Assembly: GCA_036351435.1 (NCBI GenBank)
Contig: JAZBPA010000120.1
Coordinates: 1 to 44,891, forward strand
DNA length: 44,891 nt
From: JAAUQA01 sp036351435
GTDB taxonomy: Bacteria > Pseudomonadota > Gammaproteobacteria > Competibacterales > Competibacteraceae
Direction of reading: 5' to 3'
Every line of letters starts with the position of its first letter. Positions within the stretch are counted from its first letter, which is position 1. This document shows positions 33,355 through 41,748 of the stretch, one piece after another. The notes below the pieces were generated by a model. That model made no database searches and was not told the DNA's origin. It saw nothing but the letters and a program-made list of their open reading frames with translations. A program made the translations under genes and the position numbers.

Positions 33355-34286
33355 TGGCGATACAGGATAGTCCACAGTCAGTCGTGCATAGCCCAGTGCG
33401 TTCGCATGAGCCTCTGGCCGGCTATACCTCCTGGCGAGTAGGCGGCCCAGCAGATCGCTTTTTCCAGGCAGCCGACGTACAGGATTTAGCAGTGTTCCTG
33501 TCTCAACTGCCACAGGAGGAACCGCTGTTCTGGTTAGGTTTGGGCAGCAACTTGCTGGTACGGGACGGCGGTATTCGCGGGACGGTCATCGCCACCCACG
33601 GCGCATTGACCGGCCTGACACTGTTGGAGCCGCACACCGTACGCGCCGAGGCGGGTGTGCCTTGCGCAAAAGTGGCTCGCTTTAGTGCTCGCCATGATCT
33701 CTGCGGGGTTGAGTTCCTGGCCGGTATTCCCGGCGTAATAGGCGGCGCCTTGGCGATGAATGCCGGTGCCTGGGGCGGCGAGATCTGGCCCTGGATCAAG
33801 GCAGTAGAAACGATAGATCGGCAAGGAGTCATCCGCCGCAGAACCCCGGAGCACTACGCGATTGCCTATAGACAGGTACAAGGCCCACTTGACGAGTGGT
33901 TTACAGCGGCTCTTTTGCAGCTTAACCCGGGTGACGGTACAGCCTCTATGGCGCGGATTCGAGAACTATTAGAACAGCGTTCCCGTACTCAACCAACCGG
34001 TGTGGCCAGCTGTGGTTCAGTATTTCGTAACCCGCCGGGTGATCATGCAGCTCGGTTAATTGAAACTGCCGGACTTAAAGGTTTGCAGCTAGGCGGTGCC
34101 TGCGTATCCACCAAACACGCTAATTTCATCGTCAACACCGGTAAGGCCAGTGCATTCGACTTAGAGCGGTTGATTACCAAAGTGGCGGAAACCGTTGAAC
34201 GGATACATGGCGTTCGCCTTACCCCCGAGGTCCGTATTGTCGGGGAATTTGCTGCAGCGCATGAGGTACGCGACGATGAGATTTAG
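33351..34286 (+). CDS. murB: UDP-N-acetylenolpyruvoylglucosamine reductase MurB
   Basis: MurB is a FAD enzyme that reduces UDP-GlcNAc-enolpyruvate to UDP-MurNAc with NADPH. The 311-residue product has TSWRVGGPADRFF, LGLGSNLLVRDGG and FLAGIPGVIGGALAMNAGAWG. It also has the ASCGSVFRNPPGDHAARLIE segment with the catalytic serine, and a final PEVRIVGEF glutamate, fitting the type I enzyme. ATGATG at 33351 gives two adjacent possible starts. Its 3' end overlaps ftsQ by 11 bases, so the ddlB normally found here is absent. Confidence 0.96.
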   Translation: MMAIQDSPQSVVHSPVRSHEPLAGYTSWRVGGPADRFFQAADVQDLAVFLSQLPQEEPLFWLGLGSNLLVRDGGIRGTVIATHGALTGLTLLEPHTVRAEAGVPCAKVARFSARHDLCGVEFLAGIPGVIGGALAMNAGAWGGEIWPWIKAVETIDRQGVIRRRTPEHYAIAYRQVQGPLDEWFTAALLQLNPGDGTASMARIRELLEQRSRTQPTGVASCGSVFRNPPGDHAARLIETAGLKGLQLGGACVSTKHANFIVNTGKASAFDLERLITKVAETVERIHGVRLTPEVRIVGEFAAAHEVRDDEI

Positions 34287-35127
34287 GCGCGTTAAACAAC
34301 ATGGTGCTACGCCACTTAAGTCACGGGATGAACAGGCAGCACGACGCTGGTTTAGTTGGCGCTCTGGGTTGCGATGGGTAGGTGTAGCTGTGGTGCTAGT
34401 CGGCATCGGGGCAGCTCTGTACTCGGCCGGTCAACGGTTGCTGGATCCCGAGCAATTTCCGTTACGCCACGTCCGGTTGAACGGCGAACTACACAATCTC
34501 AACGCCACTGACCTGCGGGCAATACTGGAAGACCGTTTGGGGGAGAACTTCTTTGCGTTGGATATTGATGCTATCCATGCGGCTTTTACCGCTAATCCTT
34601 GGATCCGTGAAGTACGAGTGCAACGACAATGGCCGGATACATTGCGAATTAATTTTCACGAACGGACCGTTTTCGGTTATTGGGGCGAGGATGAAATGAT
34701 TGACATTCACGGCCAGCGGTTTCACCCCAACAACATTAAGCAGACCGAGGGCTGGCCTCGACTGGCAGGACCAGATGGCCATGAATTCCATCTCATGAAA
34801 GCCTATCAGGAGGCATCCGTATTATTAAAATCGGTGGGCCTGCAGTTAACCCGCCTAGTGCAGGATGAACGCAGAGCTTGGTGGATGGAAATGGCTAACG
34901 GCCTTAAGCTCAGCTTGGGCAGAGACCACTTTGACCGACGGCTGCAGCGTTTCATCGACATCTATCCGCGTATCTTAGCCGAGCAAATCGACCGTATCGC
35001 GATGGTGGATTTGCGTTATGTTAATGGATTTGCCGTGCGTTGGGCGGATTCGACAGAAACCAATGACTCACGACGCATCAGCCGCGCATCACCCACAGCG
35101 AAATATCGCACACATTCTGCAGGCTGA
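34276..35127 (+). CDS. ftsQ: Cell division protein FtsQ
   Basis: FtsQ is a bitopic divisome protein linking early and late division proteins through FtsB/FtsL. The frame is open from 34195 inside murB, but the ATG at 34276 with GAGG nine bases upstream is chosen, giving 283 residues. There is a basic cytoplasmic tail, one membrane helix (about 33-52: LRWVGVAVVLVGIGAALYSA), a POTRA domain (FPLRHVRLNGELHNLNATDL), and the beta domain. Followed by ftsA after 22 bases. Confidence 0.95.
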   Translation: MRFRRVKQHGATPLKSRDEQAARRWFSWRSGLRWVGVAVVLVGIGAALYSAGQRLLDPEQFPLRHVRLNGELHNLNATDLRAILEDRLGENFFALDIDAIHAAFTANPWIREVRVQRQWPDTLRINFHERTVFGYWGEDEMIDIHGQRFHPNNIKQTEGWPRLAGPDGHEFHLMKAYQEASVLLKSVGLQLTRLVQDERRAWWMEMANGLKLSLGRDHFDRRLQRFIDIYPRILAEQIDRIAMVDLRYVNGFAVRWADSTETNDSRRISRASPTAKYRTHSAG

Positions 35128-35149
35128 CCGGGCGAGAGAACCAAAGTAT

Positions 35150-36382
35150 ATGCCTAAAAAAGACGAAAAAAGCTTAATTGCCGGATTAGACATCGGGACT
35201 TCCAAGGTTGTTGCTATTGTTGGCGAGGCGAGCGTGAACGGCGCAATTGAAGTCGTTGGTCTCGGCTCCCACCCATCACGCGGTTTGAAGAAAGGGGTAG
35301 TAGTCAACATTGAATCCACCGTTCAGTCCTTGCGGCGTGCCGTCGATGAGGCTGAGCAAATGGCCGGCTGTCGGATCCATTCTATTTACACTGGTATCGC
35401 CGGCAGCCATATCCGCAGCCTGAATTCTCATGGCGTCACAGCTATCAAAAATAAGGAAGTGGTATCGGCCGATGTCGATCGTGCCATTGAAGCGGCCCGG
35501 GTGGTCGCTATTCCGGCGGATCAGAAACTTCTGCATATCCTGCCGCGGGAATTCATTATCGACAACCAGGAAGGCATTCATGAGCCGGTCGGCATGTCTG
35601 GTGTGCGCTTAGAGGCCAAAGTTCACATGGTCACCGGGGCAGTGAGCGCCGCACAAAATCTGGTCAAGTGCATTCACCGCTGCGATCTGGAAGTGGATGA
35701 CATTATCCTGGAGCAACTGGCTTCCAGCCGAGCGGTGCTTAGCGAAGACGAAAAAGAATTGGGTGTTTGTTTAGTAGACATCGGCGGTGGCACGACGGAT
35801 ATTGCGGTGTTTACCAGCGGTTCTATCAGCCATACAGCGGTTATTCCCATTGCGGGCGATCAAGTGACCAATGATATCGCGATCGCCTTACGCACACCGA
35901 CCCAACATGCTGAAGAAATCAAAATGAAATATGCCTGCTGCCTAGCGCAGTTGGCCAGTGGCGAGGAAAACATTGAGGTCACCAGTGTCGGTGATCGCGC
36001 CCCTCGGCGTTTTTCCCGATTAAGCCTGGCCGAGGTGGTAGAACCGCGTTACGAAGAGTTATTCACCCTGATTAAAGAGGAGTTACAACGCAGTGGTTTT
36101 GAAAACCTGATTGCTGCCGGGATCGTATTGACGGGGGGCAGCGCTCAGATGGAAGGTGCCGTCGAGTTAGCCGAGCAAGTGTTTCATATGCCGGTCCGTC
36201 GGGGTACGCCCCAAACGGTTACTGGTTTAGACGACATGGTGCGCAGCCCCATCTACTCGACGGCGGTTGGCTTGCTATTGTTCGGCAATGAAAATCGTTT
36301 AGCGAAACTTAATGTGTCGTTAGCTTCGGGCAACAAGGGTTTGTTCGCTCGCATGAAAAACTGGTTTAAAGGAAATTTTTAA
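35150..36382 (+). CDS. ftsA: Cell division protein FtsA
   Basis: FtsA is an actin-like ATPase that tethers FtsZ to the membrane through a C-terminal amphipathic helix. The frame is open from 35018, but MPKKDEKSLIAGLDIGTSKV at 35150 is the standard N-terminus, giving 410 residues. Visible are the phosphate loops LDIGTSK and VDIGGGTTDIAV, the 1C-domain region, ILTGGSAQMEG, and the terminal membrane-targeting helix GLFARMKNWFKGNF. Confidence 0.97.
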   Translation: MPKKDEKSLIAGLDIGTSKVVAIVGEASVNGAIEVVGLGSHPSRGLKKGVVVNIESTVQSLRRAVDEAEQMAGCRIHSIYTGIAGSHIRSLNSHGVTAIKNKEVVSADVDRAIEAARVVAIPADQKLLHILPREFIIDNQEGIHEPVGMSGVRLEAKVHMVTGAVSAAQNLVKCIHRCDLEVDDIILEQLASSRAVLSEDEKELGVCLVDIGGGTTDIAVFTSGSISHTAVIPIAGDQVTNDIAIALRTPTQHAEEIKMKYACCLAQLASGEENIEVTSVGDRAPRRFSRLSLAEVVEPRYEELFTLIKEELQRSGFENLIAAGIVLTGGSAQMEGAVELAEQVFHMPVRRGTPQTVTGLDDMVRSPIYSTAVGLLLFGNENRLAKLNVSLASGNKGLFARMKNWFKGNF

Positions 36383-36427
36383 TCGCCGGGATACGAAAAC
36401 CTATCGTCTTAATGAGGAGATGCCGTT

Positions 36428-37600
36428 ATGTTTGAATTGATGGATGCGCATAATGACAGTGCCATTATCAAAGTGATTGGGATAGGCGGCGGCGGTAGTA
36501 ACGCCGTGCAACATATGATGAGCTCCAATATAGAAGGTGTAGATTTCATCTGCGCCAATACCGATGCGCAGGCCCTCAAAGCCTGCACTGTGCGCACGGC
36601 ATTGCAGTTGGGGGCTAATATCACCAAAGGCTTGGGAGCCGGGGCGAATCCGGAAATCGGCCAGAAAGCCGCCATGGAAGACCGGGAACGGATACAGGAA
36701 ATATTAGAGGGCGCCGATATGGTATTTATAACCGCCGGCATGGGCGGTGGCACGGGCACTGGCGGTGCCCCAGTTATAGCCCAAGTCGCTCGGGAAATGG
36801 GTATTCTGACAGTCGCCGTGGTCACCAAGCCGTTTCCATTCGAAGGCAAGAAACGCATGGAGATCGGCATGCAGGGCATTAAGGAACTTAGTCAGTGTGT
36901 GGATTCCTTGATCACGATTCCTAACGAGAAATTACTCATCGTACTTGGCAAAGGCGCAAGTTTGTTGGATGCCTTCAAAGCAGCCAACGATGTGCTGCTG
37001 GGCGCGGTGCAAGGGATCGCCGAATTGATCACCCGTCCGGGCCTGATCAATGTCGATTTTGCGGATGTGCGCACCGTGATGAGCGAAATGGGTATGGCCA
37101 TGATGGGCACCGGTCGTGCGGTGGGTGACGGTCGTGCCCGGGAAGCCGCAGAAGCCGCTATCAACAGCCCACTGCTAGAAAATATCGATCTGGCCGGCGC
37201 CAAGGGGCTACTGGTCAATATTACTGCAGGAATGGATATTTCTATCGGTGAATTCGATGAGGTCGGCAATAACATCAAGGAGTTGGCATCTGACGACGCA
37301 ACAGTAGTCGTTGGGGCTGTGATTGATCCGGAGATGCAAGGCGAACTGCGAGTCACGATTGTCGCCACCGGTCTCGGTCAGGCCGCTGAAAAAACCATGG
37401 ATGTGCCGGATAAAGCGACCCGTCCGCCAGTCAAACTAGTACAGCGTGCAGGCGTTGGGGGGGGTAATGGTGAGACCGACGCCAGGCCGGAGCAACGGAC
37501 CCCGAATCGACAAAAAACCGCAGAAGGCTTCGGTAATCGTACCGAAGGTAATCTTGAGTATCTTGACATACCGGCGTTCCTCCGTCGACGAGCCGATTAA
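36428..37600 (+). CDS. ftsZ: Cell division protein FtsZ
   Basis: FtsZ is the tubulin-like GTPase that forms the Z ring. The 390-residue product has IKVIGIGGGGSNAVQHM, the GTP signature GGGTGTGGAPV (about 106-116), the T7 loop NVDFADVRTVM, a variable linker from about 318, and the conserved C-terminal peptide LDIPAFLRRRAD that binds FtsA, ZipA and ZapD. ZapD is encoded later in this window. A good AATGAGGAGA ribosome binding site precedes the ATG. Last gene of the dcw run; a strong hairpin follows. Confidence 0.98.
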   Translation: MFELMDAHNDSAIIKVIGIGGGGSNAVQHMMSSNIEGVDFICANTDAQALKACTVRTALQLGANITKGLGAGANPEIGQKAAMEDRERIQEILEGADMVFITAGMGGGTGTGGAPVIAQVAREMGILTVAVVTKPFPFEGKKRMEIGMQGIKELSQCVDSLITIPNEKLLIVLGKGASLLDAFKAANDVLLGAVQGIAELITRPGLINVDFADVRTVMSEMGMAMMGTGRAVGDGRAREAAEAAINSPLLENIDLAGAKGLLVNITAGMDISIGEFDEVGNNIKELASDDATVVVGAVIDPEMQGELRVTIVATGLGQAAEKTMDVPDKATRPPVKLVQRAGVGGGNGETDARPEQRTPNRQKTAEGFGNRTEGNLEYLDIPAFLRRRAD

Positions 37601-37646
37601 CTGAAGCATCGGTTCTTCATCGCTGTCTGACCTATGACCCGCCTAT

Positions 37647-37672
37647 CCTGCCCCAGCCACCGTTGGGGCAGG
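37647..37672 (+). terminator. Strong hairpin after ftsZ, no T-run
   Basis: A nine-base perfect stem CCTGCCCCA (37647-37655) / TGGGGCAGG (37664-37672) surrounds an eight-base loop, 47 bases after the ftsZ stop. No U-tract follows, so intrinsic termination is uncertain. An mRNA 3' end stabiliser or partial attenuator between the dcw operon and lpxC is as likely. Confidence 0.5.
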
Positions 37673-37720
37673 CGCCAAACATCCGGTCCCGGATAAATAT
37701 TACCCGCCCCCAACGTTCTG

Positions 37721-37729
37721 TGTTATATT
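37721..37729 (+). promoter_or_regulatory. Possible extended -10 promoter of lpxC
   Basis: TGTTATATT matches an extended -10 element (TGnTATAAT-like) with no good -35. Transcription would start near 37736, just before the tandem repeats at 37739-37772 and about 165 bases before lpxC. The remaining part of the 302-base ftsZ-lpxC interval (37773-37902) contains a further GCGAAAG at 37840-37846 but no gene. Confidence 0.4.
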
Positions 37730-37738
37730 ATCAACATT

Positions 37739-37772
37739 AGTTGCGAAAGGGAAACACAAGTTGCGAAAGGGA
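37739..37772 (+). repeat. Tandem 14-base direct repeat in the lpxC leader
   Basis: AGTTGCGAAAGGGA occurs at 37739-37752 and again, identically, at 37759-37772. The similarity extends three more bases with one mismatch (AAC versus GAC). The period is exactly 20 bases, close to two helical turns, which suits a dimeric or cooperative DNA-binding protein. No known operator was recognised. Confidence 0.85.
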
Positions 37773-37902
37773 GACGAGTAAGGTATCTTATGACACAATG
37801 TATACCGGCATAATAGATTGCTAACGGGAAATCCTGCTAGCGAAAGCCCTTGCCAAAGTGCTTAACGCCGTTCTGGTTTGGTTAAAGAGTTGGGGACGAT
37901 GA

Positions 37903-38820
37903 ATGATTAGGCAGCGAACTCTGAAAAACGTTATTCGGGCCACCGGTGTCGGACTGCACACGGGGGAAAAGATCTACCTTACTCTGCGACCGGCAGCCCC
38001 TAATATGGGAATTGTATTTCGCCGCGTCGATCTTGAGCAGCCGGTTGAAATCAAGGCCAGCCCCCAGAATGTGGGCGATACACAGATGTCCACATCACTG
38101 GTCAAAGGCTCAGTGCGTATTTCCACGGTCGAACATTTATTGTCGGCCTTTGCTGGTTTGGGCGTCGATAACGCCTATGTCGATGTGAGCGCACCTGAAG
38201 TACCTATTATGGATGGCAGCGCTGGCCCTTTCGTATTTTTGATACAATCTGCAGGCATCAAGGAACAGAGCGCACCAAAGAAGTTTATTCGCATTAAACG
38301 CCCGGTAGTGATCGACGAAGGTGAGAAATGGGCACGGTTTGATCCCTTTAATGGGTTTAAAGTCGGATTCACCATTGAATTCGAACATCCGGTTTTCGAG
38401 AAGCATCCCCGCCAGGCTACGGTGGATTTTTCCACGACATCCTTTGTTAAGGAAATCAGCCGGGCGCGCACATTTGGCTTCATGCGTGATATCGAACAGT
38501 TGCGCGAACGGCGCTTGGCGTTAGGCGGCAATCTTGATAACGCCGTCGTAGTGGATGATTATCGGGTCGTGAATGAAGACGGTTTGCGTTACGAAGATGA
38601 ATTTGTCAAACACAAGATTCTTGATGCGATCGGCGATTTGTACCTGCTGGGGCATAGTTTGATCGGTTCCTTTTCCGGTTATAAATCCGGCCATGCCCTC
38701 AACAATCGCCTCTTGCGGGTTCTGCTTGCAGAGCGCTCAGCTTGGGAAGAAGTGACCTTCACTGATGAACATGCGGTTCCTATCTCTTACTTGCAACCTG
38801 CCGAGATAGCCAGCAGCTAA
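37903..38820 (+). CDS. lpxC: UDP-3-O-acyl-N-acetylglucosamine deacetylase LpxC
   Basis: LpxC is the zinc deacetylase of the first committed step of lipid A synthesis. The 305-residue product has IRATGVGLHTGEKIYLTL, STVEHLLSAFAGLGVDNAYV (first zinc histidine), EVPIMDGSAGPFV, RTFGFMRDIE, and FVKHKILDAIGDLYLLG with the second His and Asp zinc ligands. The C-terminus is short. It follows ftsZ after 302 bases, as in most gammaproteobacteria, with its own leader region. Confidence 0.98.
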   Translation: MIRQRTLKNVIRATGVGLHTGEKIYLTLRPAAPNMGIVFRRVDLEQPVEIKASPQNVGDTQMSTSLVKGSVRISTVEHLLSAFAGLGVDNAYVDVSAPEVPIMDGSAGPFVFLIQSAGIKEQSAPKKFIRIKRPVVIDEGEKWARFDPFNGFKVGFTIEFEHPVFEKHPRQATVDFSTTSFVKEISRARTFGFMRDIEQLRERRLALGGNLDNAVVVDDYRVVNEDGLRYEDEFVKHKILDAIGDLYLLGHSLIGSFSGYKSGHALNNRLLRVLLAERSAWEEVTFTDEHAVPISYLQPAEIASS

Positions 38821-38890
38821 TTGCTTGGCAATTGGCGGAAGCGCCCAACCCGCTTTACTCACTTCCGATCAGCGGCACTGCAAAGATCCC

Positions 38891-38923
38891 AACGAATAGC
38901 AACGATGGATAGTGCTATTCGTT
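38891..38923 (+). terminator. Hairpin between lpxC and secA
   Basis: An 11-base perfect inverted repeat AACGAATAGCA (38891-38901) / TGCTATTCGTT (38913-38923) with an 11-base loop, followed by GTCTTT. The T-run is short, so it is a possible weak terminator of lpxC or an mRNA structure in the secA leader. A smaller hairpin, AATTGC/GCAATT (38819-38833), overlaps the lpxC stop. No secM-like leader gene was seen in the 189-base interval. Confidence 0.55.
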
Positions 38924-39009
38924 GTCTTTACGTCGTTCTGCGAAAATCTTTCGGATTAGGTTATCATTCAGCATCTACCCTCGACCGAACTGGATAAGAA
39001 GGTCTCTCC

Positions 39010-41721
39010 ATGGTCAGCAAAGTATTAAGAAAGATTTTTGGCAGCCGCAACGACCGCGTTCTCAGGCGCTTCAATAAAGTAGTTGATAAGATTAACGCTT
39101 TTGAAACCCCTATTAAGGGGCTAACCGATGCGCAATTACGCGCTAAGACAGAGGAATTTAAAAGCCGTTTGACCAAGGGGGCGACATTAGCCGAACTCCT
39201 ACCCGAAGCCTTCGCTGTGGTGCGTCAAGCGGGTGAGCGCGCCTTAGGCATGCGCCATTTCGATGTCCAGCTGGTAGGTGGGATGGTCTTAAACGGCGGA
39301 AAAATTGCCGAAATGCGCACCGGTGAAGGTAAAACCTTGGTGGCCACGCTGGCAGCTTACCTCAACGCCCTTACCGGTAAAGGCGTACATATCATTACGG
39401 TGAATGATTATCTCGCCCGTCGTGACGCGCAATGGATGGGGCAGATCTATACCTTTTTGGGAATGACCGTCGGTGTAGTGACAGCCGGCATGAGTGCAGA
39501 GGACAAACGAGCCGCTTATCACGCCGACATCACCTACGGTACCAACAATGAGTTCGGCTTCGACTATCTGCGAGACAACATGGCGTTCAGCCTGGAGCAA
39601 AAATTCCAGCGTGAATTGCACTTTGCCATTGTCGACGAAGTTGATTCCATTCTCATTGATGAAGCGCGCACTCCTCTGATTATTTCCGGCCCGACCGAGG
39701 AAAGTTCAGATCTGTATCGCCGGGTTAACGAAATCGTCCCGAAACTCAACCGCCAACAGGAAGAAGAAGGGTCTGGCGATTACTCCATTGATGAGAAGCT
39801 TAAGCAAGCGTACCTGACTGAAGAAGGGCACCAACACGTCGAAGACCTGTTGCTTGAGGCAGGCATGCTCAGAGCCGGTGAAAGTCTCTACGATCCTGCC
39901 AATCTGGGCCTGTTTCATCACTTAAACGCCAGTCTGCGTGCCCATACCCTGTTTCATAAAGACATCGACTATATCGTTCGCGACGATCAAATCGTGATCG
40001 TTGATGAATTCACTGGCCGCACCATGCCGGGCCGACGCTGGTCGGATGGCTTGCATCAAGCCCTAGAGGCCAAGGAGCACGTAGCCATCCAGTCAGAAAA
40101 TCAGACCTTGGCATCAATCACCTTCCAGAATTATTTTCGCTTGTACGAAAAACTAGCCGGCATGACCGGTACTGCCGATACTGAGGCCTATGAGTTTCAG
40201 CAAATTTACGGCTTAGAAGTCCTCGTCATACCGACTCACAAGCGCATGGTCCGCAAAGACATGGGCGATTTAGTGTTCCTCACCGGTCAGGAAAAATTCG
40301 ACGCGGTACTAGACGATATTCGTGATTGCCATCAACGCCGACAACCGGTGTTAGTAGGCACGGCGTCCATTGAAAGCTCGGAATTACTTTCTAAGCTACT
40401 GACCAAGCAAAAGATTCCTCATGAGGTGTTGAATGCCAAACAACACCAACGAGAAGCTGAAATCATTGCCCAGGCGGGACGCCCTGGGGCGTTAACCATT
40501 GCTACCAATATGGCTGGGCGCGGCACCGACATCGTGCTCGGTGGTAACTTGCAAGCGGAATTGTCCGCGTTGAGCTCGGACAGCGACGCAAAGACCCGTG
40601 AGACCCTACAGCAGGATTGGCAAAAGCGCCATGACGACGTGGTAGCCGCTGGTGGCCTGCACATCATTGGAACCGAACGCCACGAATCACGTCGGATCGA
40701 CAATCAATTGCGCGGGCGTTCAGGACGTCAAGGTGACCCAGGTTCCAGCCGATTTTACTTGTCACTGGAAGACAGCTTAATGCGCATCTTTGCCTCCGAC
40801 CGAGTAGCGGGCCTGATGCAGAAACTTGGTATGGAGAAAGGCGAGTCCATCGAACATCCCTGGGTCACTAAGGCCATTGAAAACGCCCAACGCAAGGTCG
40901 AAGCGCACAATTTCGATATTCGGAAAAATTTGTTGGAATTTGACGACGTCGCTAATGACCAACGCAAATTTGTGTATAACTGGCGCAATGAGCTGTTAGC
41001 GGCCGAAGACATCGCAGAAACTATTAAATCCATCCGCACTGAAGTGATTGAGCGAGAAATCAGTCATTACATTCCGCCGCAAAGTCTGGAAGAACAGTGG
41101 GATGTAGCAGGGCTGCAAAACATTTTAGACAATGATTTCGGTCTGCAGTTGGACATCCGAGGCTGGCTTGATGCAGAGCCCAACCTGCATGAAGAACCTC
41201 TCAGGGAACGCATATTGGAGGCGTTGGAAAACGCTTATGCGGAAAAAGAGCAGTTAATAGGAACCGCTGGAATTCGTCATTTCGAGAAAGCGATTTTGCT
41301 GCAAATTTTGGATACCCACTGGAAGGAACATTTGGCCGCTATGGATTATCTCCGACAGGGCATTCATTTGCGTGGTTACGCCCAGAAGAATCCTAAGCAG
41401 GAGTATAAACGCGAAGCGTTTGAGATGTTCACCGCCATGTTGGAACGTATCCAACATGAAGTCGTCAGCATCGTTGCTCGCGTACAATTTCAGCCGGAGC
41501 GCACCCAAGAACCATTACCCGAGCCGCAGCGACAGTCTAATACCGCGTTGCGTTTTGAACATGCCGAAGCGTCCGCACTAGCAGGTGATGAGGACGATGA
41601 CCCTGAAAACGAAGAATTACCCACACCCTTCGTGCGCCAAGAACGCAAAGTCGGGCGTAACGAGCCCTGTCCCTGTGGATCCGGCAAGAAATATAAACAT
41701 TGCCACGGTCGCTTGAACTAA
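39010..41721 (+). CDS. secA: Preprotein translocase ATPase SecA
   Basis: SecA is the motor that drives unfolded preproteins through SecYEG. The 903-residue product has Walker A MRTGEGKTLVA (about 102-112), DEVDSILIDEARTPLIISGP, ATNMAGRGTDIVLGG, and LRGRSGRQGDPGSSRFYLSLED. The C-terminal SEC-C zinc motif CPCGSGKKYKHCHG, which binds SecB and zinc, is present. A GAAGG ribosome binding site precedes the ATG. No upstream SecM arrest peptide, so SecA translation is not regulated in the E. coli way, at least not by a recognisable SecM. Confidence 0.98.
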   Translation: MVSKVLRKIFGSRNDRVLRRFNKVVDKINAFETPIKGLTDAQLRAKTEEFKSRLTKGATLAELLPEAFAVVRQAGERALGMRHFDVQLVGGMVLNGGKIAEMRTGEGKTLVATLAAYLNALTGKGVHIITVNDYLARRDAQWMGQIYTFLGMTVGVVTAGMSAEDKRAAYHADITYGTNNEFGFDYLRDNMAFSLEQKFQRELHFAIVDEVDSILIDEARTPLIISGPTEESSDLYRRVNEIVPKLNRQQEEEGSGDYSIDEKLKQAYLTEEGHQHVEDLLLEAGMLRAGESLYDPANLGLFHHLNASLRAHTLFHKDIDYIVRDDQIVIVDEFTGRTMPGRRWSDGLHQALEAKEHVAIQSENQTLASITFQNYFRLYEKLAGMTGTADTEAYEFQQIYGLEVLVIPTHKRMVRKDMGDLVFLTGQEKFDAVLDDIRDCHQRRQPVLVGTASIESSELLSKLLTKQKIPHEVLNAKQHQREAEIIAQAGRPGALTIATNMAGRGTDIVLGGNLQAELSALSSDSDAKTRETLQQDWQKRHDDVVAAGGLHIIGTERHESRRIDNQLRGRSGRQGDPGSSRFYLSLEDSLMRIFASDRVAGLMQKLGMEKGESIEHPWVTKAIENAQRKVEAHNFDIRKNLLEFDDVANDQRKFVYNWRNELLAAEDIAETIKSIRTEVIEREISHYIPPQSLEEQWDVAGLQNILDNDFGLQLDIRGWLDAEPNLHEEPLRERILEALENAYAEKEQLIGTAGIRHFEKAILLQILDTHWKEHLAAMDYLRQGIHLRGYAQKNPKQEYKREAFEMFTAMLERIQHEVVSIVARVQFQPERTQEPLPEPQRQSNTALRFEHAEASALAGDEDDDPENEELPTPFVRQERKVGRNEPCPCGSGKKYKHCHGRLN

Positions 41722-41748
41722 TACCTGTTTTCCAGCTAAGTAACGCCT

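Noticed and set aside
35018..35149. Upstream extension of ftsA across the ftsQ 3' end
   Set aside because: The extension has no FtsA similarity; MPKKDEKSLIAGLDIGTSK at 35150 is the normal start.
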